From: Betaproteobacteria bacterium
GTDB lineage: Bacteria; Pseudomonadota; Gammaproteobacteria; Burkholderiales; SG8-39
Direction: 5' to 3'
Length of the DNA stretch: 64,000 nucleotides
NCBI GenBank assembly: GCA_016195915.1
Contig: JACPYS010000006.1
Span: 109,085-173,084 of the forward strand
Within the stretch, counting starts at the first letter, position 1. Every line of letters begins with the position of its first letter. This document shows positions 1 to 10,892 of this stretch, in pieces. Under the pieces are notes generated by a model. The model was not told the origin of the DNA, did no database searches, and was given only the letters and a program-made list of their open reading frames with translations. Position numbers and translations under genes: made by a program.

Positions 1-1
1 C

Positions 2-895
2 GTGGCGTGGAAGCGCGCCTATGACTCGGGCCAGCACCTCGGCCCGCGGCTTTTTGCGAGCGGCCATTTCCTCACCACCACGGGCGGGCACTTTCTCACT
101 TCCGGTCACGCGATCGAAGTCGACGGCCCCTACGGGTTCGTGAAGGCGATCCGCGAGCAGATCAAGAACGGTGCAGACCACATCAAGCTCAACCTTTCGG
201 GCGGGATCATGGGCCCAGCGTGGGATCTACATAAGCACTCGTTCCTGCTCGACGACGAGCTCAAGGCCGCTTTCGACATCTGCAAGAAGCGCGATTTCAA
301 GGTCATGGCGCACGCGACGAACCCGGAAGCGGTCAAGGCCGCGATCAGGCTCGGCGCACACAGCATCGAGCACGGCTACATCCTGGACGACGAATGCATC
401 GAGCTGTTCCTCAAGCACGACACCTGGTACGTGCCGACCCTTGCAATCAGCCATCTCACGCCGAGCCAGGCGAGCAACGAATGGGAAAGCGCGTGGACCC
501 GGCAGCGCAATCTTGCGCACGCGCTGTGCTGCCGCGCGGACGCGGCGAGCGACGTGCACATGACCGGGTTCCAGAAGGCGCTCAAGGCCGGCGTGAAGAT
601 GGCGGTGGGCTCGGATATCCGACTGCTCAAGGACGCGGCCTTGCTCGAGATGGGTCTCTGGGCGCGCGATGGTGCGACGCCGTGGCAGACGCTAGTCGCG
701 GCGACCAGGAACGGCGCGGCTGTCTGCGGCGTGGGCAGTGCCCTCGGCACCGTCGAGGTGGGCAAGCTCGCCGACCTCATCGTCGTGGAAAAGAACCCGC
801 TCGAGAACATCAACAACGTGCGGCGGCTCCAGCTGGTGCTCAAGGAAGGCCGCGTGGTGTCCGACAAGCGCAGGCCTGGCCGCAAGACCGGCTGA
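2..895 (+). CDS. Amidohydrolase family protein (imidazolonepropionase/prolidase-like), 5' truncated
   Basis: This is the C-terminal 297 residues of a TIM-barrel metal-dependent amidohydrolase; the start lies before the window. Visible metal-site elements are HATNPEA (His), GAHSIEHGY (His) and the late Asp in VGSDIR. The end, GKLADLIVVEKNPL, is the usual beta-sandwich closing segment of the family. The N-terminal HxH motif would lie outside the window. It is followed 32 bases later by two solute-binding protein genes and two amide or peptide hydrolases, so a role in breaking down an imported N-acyl or cyclic amide compound is plausible. The substrate cannot be told from sequence. Confidence 0.85.
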   Translation: MAWKRAYDSGQHLGPRLFASGHFLTTTGGHFLTSGHAIEVDGPYGFVKAIREQIKNGADHIKLNLSGGIMGPAWDLHKHSFLLDDELKAAFDICKKRDFKVMAHATNPEAVKAAIRLGAHSIEHGYILDDECIELFLKHDTWYVPTLAISHLTPSQASNEWESAWTRQRNLAHALCCRADAASDVHMTGFQKALKAGVKMAVGSDIRLLKDAALLEMGLWARDGATPWQTLVAATRNGAAVCGVGSALGTVEVGKLADLIVVEKNPLENINNVRRLQLVLKEGRVVSDKRRPGRKTG

Positions 896-927
896 TGTGC
901 GACCGGAATTGACGAAGGAGGCATTCG

Positions 928-1899
928 ATGCGATTCGCACCCATCCTGCGCACAGCGCTCGGCTTGCTGTTGCTCCTGTCGCTGAACACGGCCGGTGCGC
1001 AGTGGCCCGCCAAGCCGGTGCGCTTCGTCGTGCCTTTCCCGGCAGGTGGCTCCACCGACGTGGTGGGGCGGATACTCGCCGAGCACCTGCGCCAAGGGCT
1101 CGGGCAGAGCTTCGTGATCGACAACCGCGCCGGCGCGGGCGGCACGACAGGCTCGGACGCGGTCGCGAAGGCCGCGCCCGACGGTTACACCTTGCTCATC
1201 GGCACGAGCAGCACGCACGCGATCGCCTCGGGCCTTTACGGCAGCAAGCTTCCCTACGACCAGGAGCGCGATTTCGCGCCGGTCACGCTGATCGGCTCGG
1301 CGACCATCCTGCTGGTGGTGCATCCCGCGATCGCCGCAAAGACGGTGCCCGAACTCATCGCGCTCGCCAAGGCGAAACCTGGCACGCTCAACTTCGCTTC
1401 GAGCGGCAATGGCGGGGTTTCGCATCTCACGGGTGAATATTTCAAGTCGCTTGCCGGCATCCAGATGCAGCACGTGCCCTACAAGGGTGACACGCCGATG
1501 ATCGCCGACCTTGTGGCCGGTCGCGTGTCCCTCGCATTCGGCACGGCGGTGGCTTTCCTTCCGCACGTGCAGAGGAGCGCGCTGAATGCGCTGGCGGTGA
1601 CCAACGCGAAGCCGTCGCCCGTGGCGCCGAACCTGCCCACCGTCGCACAGACGCTTCCGGGTTTCGAAGCCTTGCAGTGGTTCGGCATCCTGATGCCCGC
1701 CGGCACGCCGCGCGATATCGTTTCCAGGCTCAATGCCGAGATCGTCAAGATCCTGCGTCTGCCCGAGGTGCGCGAGCGCCTTCAGTCGATGGGGATCGAG
1801 GTCGCGGGCAACACGCCGGGGGAATTCGCCGCGTTCATGCGCGACGAAACCGCGAAGTGGGGCAGGATCGTGAAGGAATCCGGTGCGAAGATCGACTGA
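928..1899 (+). CDS. Bug/TctC-family tripartite tricarboxylate transporter substrate-binding protein
   Basis: This 323-residue periplasmic binding protein has a signal peptide (MRFAPILRTALGLLLLLSLN, cleavage near TAGA-Q). Family landmarks are PFPAGGSTDVVGR near residue 40, PDGYTLL near 90 and a PYKGDTPM segment near 190. Such proteins bind carboxylates or amides, either for a TctAB membrane pair or as orphans; no tctA or tctB is visible here. The ATG has a good ribosome site (gaaggagg) upstream. A second copy follows after 17 bases, so the two probably share a transcript with the downstream hydrolases. Confidence 0.92.
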   Translation: MRFAPILRTALGLLLLLSLNTAGAQWPAKPVRFVVPFPAGGSTDVVGRILAEHLRQGLGQSFVIDNRAGAGGTTGSDAVAKAAPDGYTLLIGTSSTHAIASGLYGSKLPYDQERDFAPVTLIGSATILLVVHPAIAAKTVPELIALAKAKPGTLNFASSGNGGVSHLTGEYFKSLAGIQMQHVPYKGDTPMIADLVAGRVSLAFGTAVAFLPHVQRSALNALAVTNAKPSPVAPNLPTVAQTLPGFEALQWFGILMPAGTPRDIVSRLNAEIVKILRLPEVRERLQSMGIEVAGNTPGEFAAFMRDETAKWGRIVKESGAKID

Positions 1900-1916
1900 A
1901 TATGAGGAGGTTTCAG

Positions 1917-2885
1917 ATGAGGTTGCTGCTCCCGGCCGCGTTGATGGCCGTGTCGTTCATCACGACCGATGCGCCGGCACAGCCCGCCGACGCCTGGCCG
2001 CAGAAGCCCATCACGCTGATCGTCCCGTTCCCCGCAGGCAGCGGATCCGATGTCGTCGGCCGCATCTACGCGAAGGCGATCACCGAAGCCCTGAAAGTGC
2101 CGGCGGTGGTCGACAACCGGCCGGGGGCCAACGCCATGATCGGCTCGCAACTGGTCGCCAATGCGGCGCCCGATGGCTACACCGTGCTCATCGGCAGCGG
2201 TACGGCGAACGCGGTGAACTACGCGCTGTTCGCCGATCGCATCACCTACAAGCCGCAATCCTTTACCACGGTATCACTGGTGTCCGCGGGACCAGTGGTG
2301 ATGTTCGCTCAAAAAGCGCTGGAGGGCGCCACCTTGCAGGCGCTCGTGGCGGCTGCCGCCAAATCCGGCAAGGGCCTCACCTGCGGCAACGGCAATGCGG
2401 TGACTCAGGTGGCTTGCGAAGTGTTCCGGCTGCAGGCGAAGCTCGACGTGGTCAGTGTGCCGTACAAGGGCAATGCGCAATCGCTGCAGGACGTCGCGGG
2501 CGGCCAGATTTCGATCGCGTTCTCCGATATGTCGGCAGCGAGCCCCTTCGTCGGCAACGATCGCGTGCGGGCGGTGGCCGTCGCCGCCAACGATCGCCTG
2601 CCCGCGATCGGCGGCGTCCCGACCTTCAAGGAACAGGGTTACCCGGATTTCCAGTTTCTCGCCTGGACCGCGGTGTTCGTCCCCGCGAAAACGCCACCGG
2701 CGGTGGTGCAGAAACTCAATGACGCCGCGTTGCACATGCTCAGGATGGCCGAATGGGAGAGGCAGCGCGAGGCCGGATCCGGCATACCGGTTACCGGCGA
2801 GCTCAAGTCCTCGCAGGAATTCGTTGCTACTGAAATCGCCAAGTGGGCGCGCTACATCCTGCAGACTGGCGTCAAGCCGCAATGA
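1917..2885 (+). CDS. Bug/TctC-family substrate-binding protein (second copy)
   Basis: This 322-residue exported binding protein has the same fold as its upstream neighbour: a signal peptide (MRLLLPAALMAVSFI), PFPAGSGSDVVGR and PDGYTVLIG. The start was set at the ATG preceded by gaggagg with about 7 bases of spacing; an in-frame ATG 15 bases earlier lies within or before that site. It is clearly diverged from the first copy (for example PAGSGS versus PAGGST, and a different C-terminus), so the pair probably bind different but related carboxylates. Its stop overlaps the methyltransferase start as ATGA. Confidence 0.92.
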   Translation: MRLLLPAALMAVSFITTDAPAQPADAWPQKPITLIVPFPAGSGSDVVGRIYAKAITEALKVPAVVDNRPGANAMIGSQLVANAAPDGYTVLIGSGTANAVNYALFADRITYKPQSFTTVSLVSAGPVVMFAQKALEGATLQALVAAAAKSGKGLTCGNGNAVTQVACEVFRLQAKLDVVSVPYKGNAQSLQDVAGGQISIAFSDMSAASPFVGNDRVRAVAVAANDRLPAIGGVPTFKEQGYPDFQFLAWTAVFVPAKTPPAVVQKLNDAALHMLRMAEWERQREAGSGIPVTGELKSSQEFVATEIAKWARYILQTGVKPQ

Positions 2886-3535
2886 CGACCGGCCTTGAGG
2901 AGTACTACGCAAGACGCGCTGCCGAATACGAGCGCATCTACGCCAAGCCCGAGCGCCAGGCCGATCTGGCAGTGTTGCGCGCGCGCATCGGAGCATTTTT
3001 CGCGGGGCGCCGCGTGCTCGAACTCGCGTGCGGCACGGGCTGGTGGACTGCCGTCATTGCGCCGCTTGCCGCGCGGGTCACGGCGCTCGATGTGAATGAA
3101 GAAGTGCTCGCCATCGCTCGCGCCAAGGCGTTTGCGCCGGGGCGCGTGGAGTTTGCAATCGGCGACGCTTATGCGCCGCCGGAACTGCGCGCAACGCACG
3201 ATGCGCTGTTTGCGGGGTTCTGGTGGTCGCACGTGCCAAAGGCGCGCCTCGAAGCGTTTCTTGCACGTGCCGCGCAGGCCATCGCGCCGGGCTCGCGCGT
3301 GGCGTTTCTCGACAATCGCTATGTCGAGGGTTCGAGCACCCCGCTTTCCCGCACCGACGCCGGCGGCGATACCTGGCAAAGGCGCGGGCTCGACGATGGC
3401 AGCGAGCACGAAGTGCTGAAGAACTTCCCCTCGCGTGAGGAACTCCTGCAACGTGCCGCGGTCTGCGGAGGCGTCGATGCGCGGGTCGAAATGCTGCCGT
3501 ATTATTGGCTGCTGACTTTCGACGCCAAGGCATGA
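2882..3535 (+). CDS. Class I SAM-dependent methyltransferase
   Basis: This 217-residue Rossmann-fold methyltransferase has glycine-rich motif I VLELACGTGWWT near residue 45 and acidic motif II LDVNEEVL. Its start overlaps the stop of the preceding binding protein (ATGA) and its own stop overlaps the next start (ATGA), so it is translationally coupled inside the operon. The acceptor is unknown. The cap region (FWWSHVP, FLDNRYVEG) resembles small-molecule methyltransferases rather than RNA or protein methylases; that last point is inference. Confidence 0.85.
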   Translation: MTTGLEEYYARRAAEYERIYAKPERQADLAVLRARIGAFFAGRRVLELACGTGWWTAVIAPLAARVTALDVNEEVLAIARAKAFAPGRVEFAIGDAYAPPELRATHDALFAGFWWSHVPKARLEAFLARAAQAIAPGSRVAFLDNRYVEGSSTPLSRTDAGGDTWQRRGLDDGSEHEVLKNFPSREELLQRAAVCGGVDARVEMLPYYWLLTFDAKA

Positions 3536-4389
3536 AATCCGATCTACCCTGCGAAATCCGCGGACCGCGCGTACCCGGAGTTCCGCTGGTGCTCGATTCG
3601 CCCCACTCCGGCCGCCGCTTCCCGGCGGATTTCGATGCCATCGTGTCGGAGTGGGACCTGCGCGACACGGAAGACTGCTACGTCGACGAACTCTACGCCG
3701 CCGCGCCCGAGATCGGCGCATCGTTGCTGGCAGCGCATTTCCCGCGCTCGTATCTCGATCCGAACCGGCACGCGGGCGACGTCGACCCGGAACTGATCGA
3801 TGGGAAATGGCCGCACGAGTACCGTCCGAGCCGCAAGGCGAAGATCGGCAAGGCGCTGGTGTGGCGCACGCTCGAAGACGGCCGGCCGATCTACGCGCGC
3901 CGGCTCGCCGTGGAGGAGGTCAAGGGGCGCATCGAGCGGTATCACGCGCCCTACCATGCCTCGCTGCTCGGGCTGCTCGATGGCGCACACGCGCGCTTCG
4001 GCTGCGTGTATCACATCAATTGCCACTCGATGCGCGCGGTGGCGGGCAGGATGAGCGAAGACGGCGAGGGCAGGCCGCGCGCCGATTTCGTGCTCGGTGA
4101 TCGAGACGGCACGACCTGCGCGCCGGGATTCACCGAGGCGGTGCGCGCCGTGCTGGCCGGGATGGGTTATGACGTCAAGCTGAACGATCCATACAAGGGC
4201 GTCGAGCTGGTGCGCGCCTATTCGGACCCGCGCGCGCATCGCCACAGCCTGCAGATCGAAATCAACAAGCGCCTGTACATGGACGAGATTACGCTCGCGA
4301 GGACTGAGGGCTTTCCCCGGTTGCAGAAGGACCTCGAGAGGCTGGTCGAGGCCGTCGCTGATTACGCAAAGGAGCGCATCCGTGGCTGA
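3532..4389 (+). CDS. N-formylglutamate amidohydrolase family protein
   Basis: This 285-residue protein is of the HutG-like N-formylglutamate amidohydrolase (FGase) family, which removes an N-formyl or N-acyl group from an amino acid with Zn. Visible features are VLDSPHSGRRFP at the N-terminus, YLDPNR near residue 75 and INCHSMRAV near 160. The start was chosen at the ATGA overlap with the preceding gene. No other histidine-degradation (hut) genes are present, so a generic N-acyl amino acid role is as likely as histidine catabolism. Confidence 0.88.
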   Translation: MKSDLPCEIRGPRVPGVPLVLDSPHSGRRFPADFDAIVSEWDLRDTEDCYVDELYAAAPEIGASLLAAHFPRSYLDPNRHAGDVDPELIDGKWPHEYRPSRKAKIGKALVWRTLEDGRPIYARRLAVEEVKGRIERYHAPYHASLLGLLDGAHARFGCVYHINCHSMRAVAGRMSEDGEGRPRADFVLGDRDGTTCAPGFTEAVRAVLAGMGYDVKLNDPYKGVELVRAYSDPRAHRHSLQIEINKRLYMDEITLARTEGFPRLQKDLERLVEAVADYAKERIRG

Positions 4390-5332
4390 GAATCATCCGA
4401 TCGAGATATCCCCGCCCGACATTTCCGCGTACCGCGAGGGGAACACCGGGGTCGAGTACGTCAGCGTGCTCGATTCCGGCGAACCCGGTCCGAGCGTGAT
4501 GATTCAGGCGCTCACGCACGGCAACGAGTTTTGCGGCGCGATCGCCATGGACGCGCTGCTGCGTGACGGCGTGCGGCCGCACAAGGGAAAGCTCACGCTG
4601 GCGTTTGCCAACGTAGCCGCGTATGCCCGGTTCGATTTCGACGATCCGAACCGCTCGCGCTTTATCGACGAGGACTACAACCGCGTATGGGGCGACGACC
4701 AGTTGAAAGGCGCGCGCGACTCGGCCGAACTGCGGCGCGCGAGGGAGCTCGTGCGTTTCGTGGACGAGGCGGACCTGCTGCTCGATTTGCACTCGATGCA
4801 CGAGCCCTGCCGCCCGATCATGGTGTGCGCGAAGAGCGAAAAGAGCGTCGCGCTCGCCAGCCGCATCGGAGTGCCCGGGGATTTGCTAATCGACACGGGA
4901 CATCCGGCCGGGCTGCGCATGATCGAGCGCGGCGGTTTTTGCGACCCGGCCAGCCCGCGCACCGCGGTCCTGATCGAATGCGGCCAGCACTGGGAGTGGA
5001 GCTCGGCCGATGTCGCGCTCGACACCGCGCTGAGGTTCCTTCGCGCAAGCGGCATTGTCGCTGAGGAGTTCATCGCACCGCGGCTGCGTTTGCAGCCGCC
5101 CGCGGTGCAGCGCGTGATCCGCGTCACCGAACCCGTCGTGGCGCAGAGCATGAATTTCCGCTTTGCCGGAAATTTCACCGGCCTGGAGGTGATCGCGCGG
5201 GCCGGCACACCGATCGCATACGACGGCGAGCGTACCTGGAGCGCGCACTACGATGACTGTGTGCTGGTGATGCCTTCGATGGCGCACCTCAAGCCCGGCA
5301 CCACGATGGTTCGCCTCGGCAGGTATGCATAG
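4382..5332 (+). CDS. M14-family zinc hydrolase (succinylglutamate desuccinylase/aspartoacylase-like)
   Basis: This 316-residue protein belongs to the AstE/AspA branch of M14 metallopeptidases. Zinc ligands are visible as LTHGNEFCG (H-x-x-E) and LLLDLHSMHEP (His), and the catalytic Glu is probably in IECGQHWE. It starts with GTG, overlapping the preceding stop by 8 bases. Together with the upstream formylglutamate-type hydrolase it gives two deacylases in series, which suggests stepwise removal of groups from an imported N-acyl amino acid. Transcription may end before the glycine riboswitch that follows. Confidence 0.87.
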   Translation: MAENHPIEISPPDISAYREGNTGVEYVSVLDSGEPGPSVMIQALTHGNEFCGAIAMDALLRDGVRPHKGKLTLAFANVAAYARFDFDDPNRSRFIDEDYNRVWGDDQLKGARDSAELRRARELVRFVDEADLLLDLHSMHEPCRPIMVCAKSEKSVALASRIGVPGDLLIDTGHPAGLRMIERGGFCDPASPRTAVLIECGQHWEWSSADVALDTALRFLRASGIVAEEFIAPRLRLQPPAVQRVIRVTEPVVAQSMNFRFAGNFTGLEVIARAGTPIAYDGERTWSAHYDDCVLVMPSMAHLKPGTTMVRLGRYA

Positions 5333-5366
5333 TGGTCCGTTGCGGCAACAGCGGTTTCGGACGCGG

Positions 5367-5395
5367 TTGACTGCAATCCTTGCCCCCGTTACATT
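5367..5395 (+). promoter_or_regulatory. Putative sigma-70 promoter of the glycine-cleavage operon
   Basis: TTGACT (5367-5372) and TACATT (5390-5395) are separated by exactly 17 bases, just upstream of the riboswitch. The implied transcript start near 5402 would place the whole tandem aptamer in the leader. Confidence 0.7.
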
Positions 5396-5413
5396 TGCCA
5401 CGCCTGCATGTCC

Positions 5414-5596
5414 CGGGCGGGAGAGACCGGCAAGTCCGGCGCCGAAGGAGTAAAGGCCCCGCAAACTCTCAGGCAAAAGGACCCCCGGGACTGGGCACTC
5501 TGGAGAGTAGGTCCGCTCGCGCGGATCTCGCCGAAGGTATACGCAGCTTTCCGCAAGGAATCTGCCAATTTCTCAGGCAAATGGACAGAGGGGCGC
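5414..5596 (+). promoter_or_regulatory. Tandem glycine riboswitch
   Basis: Two consecutive glycine aptamers occupy most of this 331-base leader. The first (about 5418-5508) shows gggagagacc, cgccgaagga, aactctcaggcaaaaggac and closes with cactctggagag. The second (about 5509-5594) repeats tcgccgaagg, tttctcaggcaaatggac and agagggg. The conserved core CTCAGGCAAA is present in both. A hairpin ggcgca/tgcgcc (5592-5597 with 5615-5620) follows without a U-run, so the expression platform is probably not a classical intrinsic terminator. Glycine riboswitches of this type turn on gcv genes when glycine is abundant. Confidence 0.95.
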
Positions 5597-5663
5597 ATGA
5601 ATCGGCAACGGTCGTGCGCCGCGATCCCGCGCGCATGCCGCTGTCAACTGACATGGAGCCAGC

Positions 5664-6050
5664 GTGGACATCCCTGAAAAGTTGAAATACACCGCGTCGC
5701 ACGAGTGGATCGCCGACCACGGCGATGGCACGGTAAGCGTCGGTATTACTGCCGTCGCAGCCGACCAGCTCGGCGAACTGGTTTACGTCGAGCTGCCCAA
5801 GTCGGGCACGCAATACGAGCAAGGCGACGCCTGCGCGGTCGTCGAATCCACCAAAGCCGCGTCCGACGTGTACTCCCCGCTTTCGGGGGAGGTCATCGCG
5901 GCGAACGGAGCGCTCGCCGACGCGCCGGGACAGGTGAATGTTTCGCCCTACGCGGAGGGGTGGCTGTTCAAACTCAAACTCTCCAATCCCGGCGAACTTG
6001 CGGCGCTGCTCGATGCCGCGGCTTACCGCGCTTCGGCCGGCACGCACTGA
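5664..6050 (+). CDS. gcvH: Glycine cleavage system H protein
   Basis: This 128-residue lipoyl carrier shuttles the aminomethyl group between the P, T and L proteins. The lipoylated Lys is in VVESTKAASDVYSP near residue 64. The N-terminal YTASHEWI and C-terminal GWLFKLKL segments are typical, and the length is normal for the family. It is the first gene after the tandem glycine riboswitch and is followed by gcvP after one base and then gcvT. No lipoamide dehydrogenase gene is in the window. Confidence 0.97.
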   Translation: MDIPEKLKYTASHEWIADHGDGTVSVGITAVAADQLGELVYVELPKSGTQYEQGDACAVVESTKAASDVYSPLSGEVIAANGALADAPGQVNVSPYAEGWLFKLKLSNPGELAALLDAAAYRASAGTH

Positions 6051-6051
6051 G

Positions 6052-8882
<2,831 letters not shown>

Positions 8883-8886
<4 letters not shown>

Positions 8887-9959
8887 GCAGTGCGCTGCGG
8901 CGCACGCCGCTTCATGCGCTGCACCTCGAACTGGGCGCGCGCATGGTGCCGTTCGCGGGTTACGAGATGCCGGTGCAGTATGCAGAAGGCCTGCGTGCCG
9001 AGCACCTCTGGACGCGCGCCAGTGCGGGTTTGTTCGATGTTTCGCACATGGGGCAGTTGCGGGTACGCGGGCCCGGACTGTTCGCTGCGCTCGAGCGCGC
9101 GCTGCCGGTGGATTTCGACGGCTGGCCAGCCGGCATGCAGAAGTATTCCCTGCTGCTCAACGAGCGCGGCGGCATCGACGATGACCTGATGGTGACGCGG
9201 CTCGAGAACGAGGTCGCGATCGTCGTCAATGCGGCGTGCAAGGACACCGACATCGTGCGCCTGTGCGCGCTGTGTCCGGAGCTCGAATTCTCCACACTCG
9301 ACGACGCGCTAATCGCGCTGCAGGGGCCTCGGGCGGAGGAGGTTCTCGCAGAGGGGTCAGGTCTGAAATTCATGCATGCGGAAAGCATGAAGATCGGCGG
9401 CGCCGAATGTTTCGTGTCGCGCTCCGGCTATACCGGCGAGGACGGCTTCGAGATTTCCGTCCCCGCGTCGCAGGCTGACACGCTGGCGCGGATGCTGCTC
9501 GCGCTTCCAGCGGTGAAACCGGTTGGGCTTGGCGCGCGCGATACGCTGCGTCTCGAAGCCGCGCTTCCGCTCTATGGCCAGGAAATGGATTCAGACACCA
9601 CGCCGCGCGAAGCGGGGCTCGCGTGGGCGATCGCCCGTTCGCGCCGTGCAGGAGGATCGAAAGCGGGCGGCTTTCCGGGGGCGGCGTTCGTCGATCGCGC
9701 GCGCAGCCGCCTCGTCGGGCTGATCGGATCCGAACCAGTTCCGGTGCGCATCGGTGCCCCGCTGTGTAACGCATCGGGGACCGTTGTTGGCAAAGTCACC
9801 AGCGGAACCGTGTCACCCTCGCTCGGCAAACCGGTCATGTTGGCCAAAGTCGATGCCGGAGTAGCGGACACATCGCAGTTGAATGCGCTGGTGCGCAACC
9901 AGCCGCGTCCCGTCACGATCGTCCCGCTTCCCTTTGTGCCGAAGCGCTACAAGCGATAG
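8883..9959 (+). CDS. gcvT: Aminomethyltransferase (glycine cleavage T protein)
   Basis: This 358-residue T protein transfers the methylene group to tetrahydrofolate and releases ammonia. It has TPLHALHLELGARMVPFAGY at the N-terminus, a GLFDVSHMGQ segment near residue 55 and FSRSGYTGEDGFE-like SRSGYTGEDGFE near 180. The start is a GTG that overlaps the gcvP stop (GTGA), and reading from it gives the expected family N-terminus. The H-P-T gene order differs from the T-H-P order common in Betaproteobacteria. A tight inverted repeat follows the stop but has no U-run. Confidence 0.96.
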
Positions 9960-10012
9960 CGGGACTCCCGCGCCGCTCTCATCGAGCAGCGTGACGGCGT
10001 CAAGAAGATTTC

Positions 10013-10213
10013 TCAACGACCGGCGCGAAAGCGGAGATAGCCGGCTTCATCATCGGCGATCCACCGCTCGAGTTGTTCCTGGGTGAATTCCCTTGGTGGC
10101 GGCGATTCACCCGCGCCAACACGCAATCGCGCGGCAAGGAACAGGAACAATTCGTCCTTTTGTTCCGGCGTCAGCGTCTCGACCGCGGCTTGGATTTCGG
10201 AAAGCGTACCCAT
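10013..10213 (-). CDS. Small antitoxin-like/addiction-module-type protein
   Basis: This 66-residue acidic protein has a short helix pattern (SEIQAAVETLTPEQKDELFL) seen in many small plasmid-stabilisation or addiction-module proteins of about 60-80 residues. Codon use looks coding on the minus strand and no better frame overlaps it. No toxin gene is next to it: gcvT is convergent on one side and a gene-free stretch lies on the other. The function is not established. Confidence 0.6.
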   Translation of the reverse strand: MGTLSEIQAAVETLTPEQKDELFLFLAARLRVGAGESPPPREFTQEQLERWIADDEAGYLRFRAGR

Positions 10214-10343
10214 GGAAAGAATCTAGCATGGCGCAGCCGAGGACGGCGACTTTCAGTTGCATCAGCATCGCCGGGGTTCGGCGAACGTCACGTCGATAGG
10301 GTTCACGCAGGGGAGACTCTCTTTCCGACCCAAAGCGCGCGCG

Positions 10344-10424
10344 GACTTGCGCTCCGCGAACCACAACAGGAACACAACGGACAACCGCAACAACAACCTC
10401 GGTTTCCGCGTCGCCAGTACGCTC
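10344..10424 (+). repeat. Orphan DGR-like AAC-rich repeat (template or variable repeat remnant)
   Basis: This lies in the 395-base stretch 10214-10608, which has no credible gene. In one plus-strand frame it encodes RSANHNRNTTDNRNNNLGFRV with seven AAC codons in about 37 bases (10359-10397). That Asn-rich peptide is the hallmark of formylglycine-generating-enzyme/C-type-lectin variable repeats of diversity-generating retroelements, where AAC codons in the template repeat are targets of adenine mutagenesis. No reverse transcriptase, avd gene or variable protein is in the window. I therefore call it an orphan or decayed template-type repeat. The rest of 10214-10608 shows nothing else I can support. 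Confidence 0.6.
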
Positions 10425-10608
10425 CCAAGTCGGAGCCGCGTCCTTCACGGACGGCGCGGGTGTGCGAGGAGCGTCCAAGGCCGGCCATGACGAGAAGGCC
10501 GCGCAGCAGCGAAACAGGCGGCCACCGGGCGGCGGCGCCGGAACCGGCTTACCTGAGACGGCTTACGGACCCCACCTGATTGCGATAAAGAATCCCGCCG
10601 TAGCCGGT

Positions 10609-10848
10609 TCAGGTGAGTTCGGGCCGATGCTCGATACGATCGACCCTCCGGTCGATCTCGTCGATGCGCTTGTGCAGGATGGCATTGTCGGCGTGGATGT
10701 CGGCAATGTTGCGGCGCAGGCCGGCGATGCTGGTCTCCAGCGAACTCACGCGCATGGTCAGCGTGTTCAGCGAGCGCTTGATGTCGCCGGTATCAATGCG
10801 AATCGCTTTCAGGTGTTCGAGGATGACGTGTTCGATGCCCTCGGTCAT
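10609..10848 (-). CDS. Small coiled-coil protein
   Basis: This 79-residue protein is almost entirely heptad-like helix (IEHVILEHLKAIRIDTGDIK, then SSLETSIAGLRRNIADI and HKRIDEIDRRVDRIEHR). It resembles the widespread small hypothetical coiled-coil proteins in which a short ILEHLK lead is followed by RxxxLE and RIERIE repeats. The start was set at the ATG giving MTEGIEHV, since longer frames run into the neighbouring transporter gene. No function is known; it may oligomerise or act as a toxin or antitoxin partner. Confidence 0.7.
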   Translation of the reverse strand: MTEGIEHVILEHLKAIRIDTGDIKRSLNTLTMRVSSLETSIAGLRRNIADIHADNAILHKRIDEIDRRVDRIEHRPELT

Positions 10849-10892
10849 GGCGCGCCCCGAGATGAAGGCCGGGTCACCCAGCAGGAACTCTC

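Noticed and set aside
9960..9975. GC-rich inverted repeat gcggga-c-tcccgc after gcvT as an intrinsic terminator
   Set aside because: The loop is one base and no U-run follows, so it does not meet the usual terminator form.
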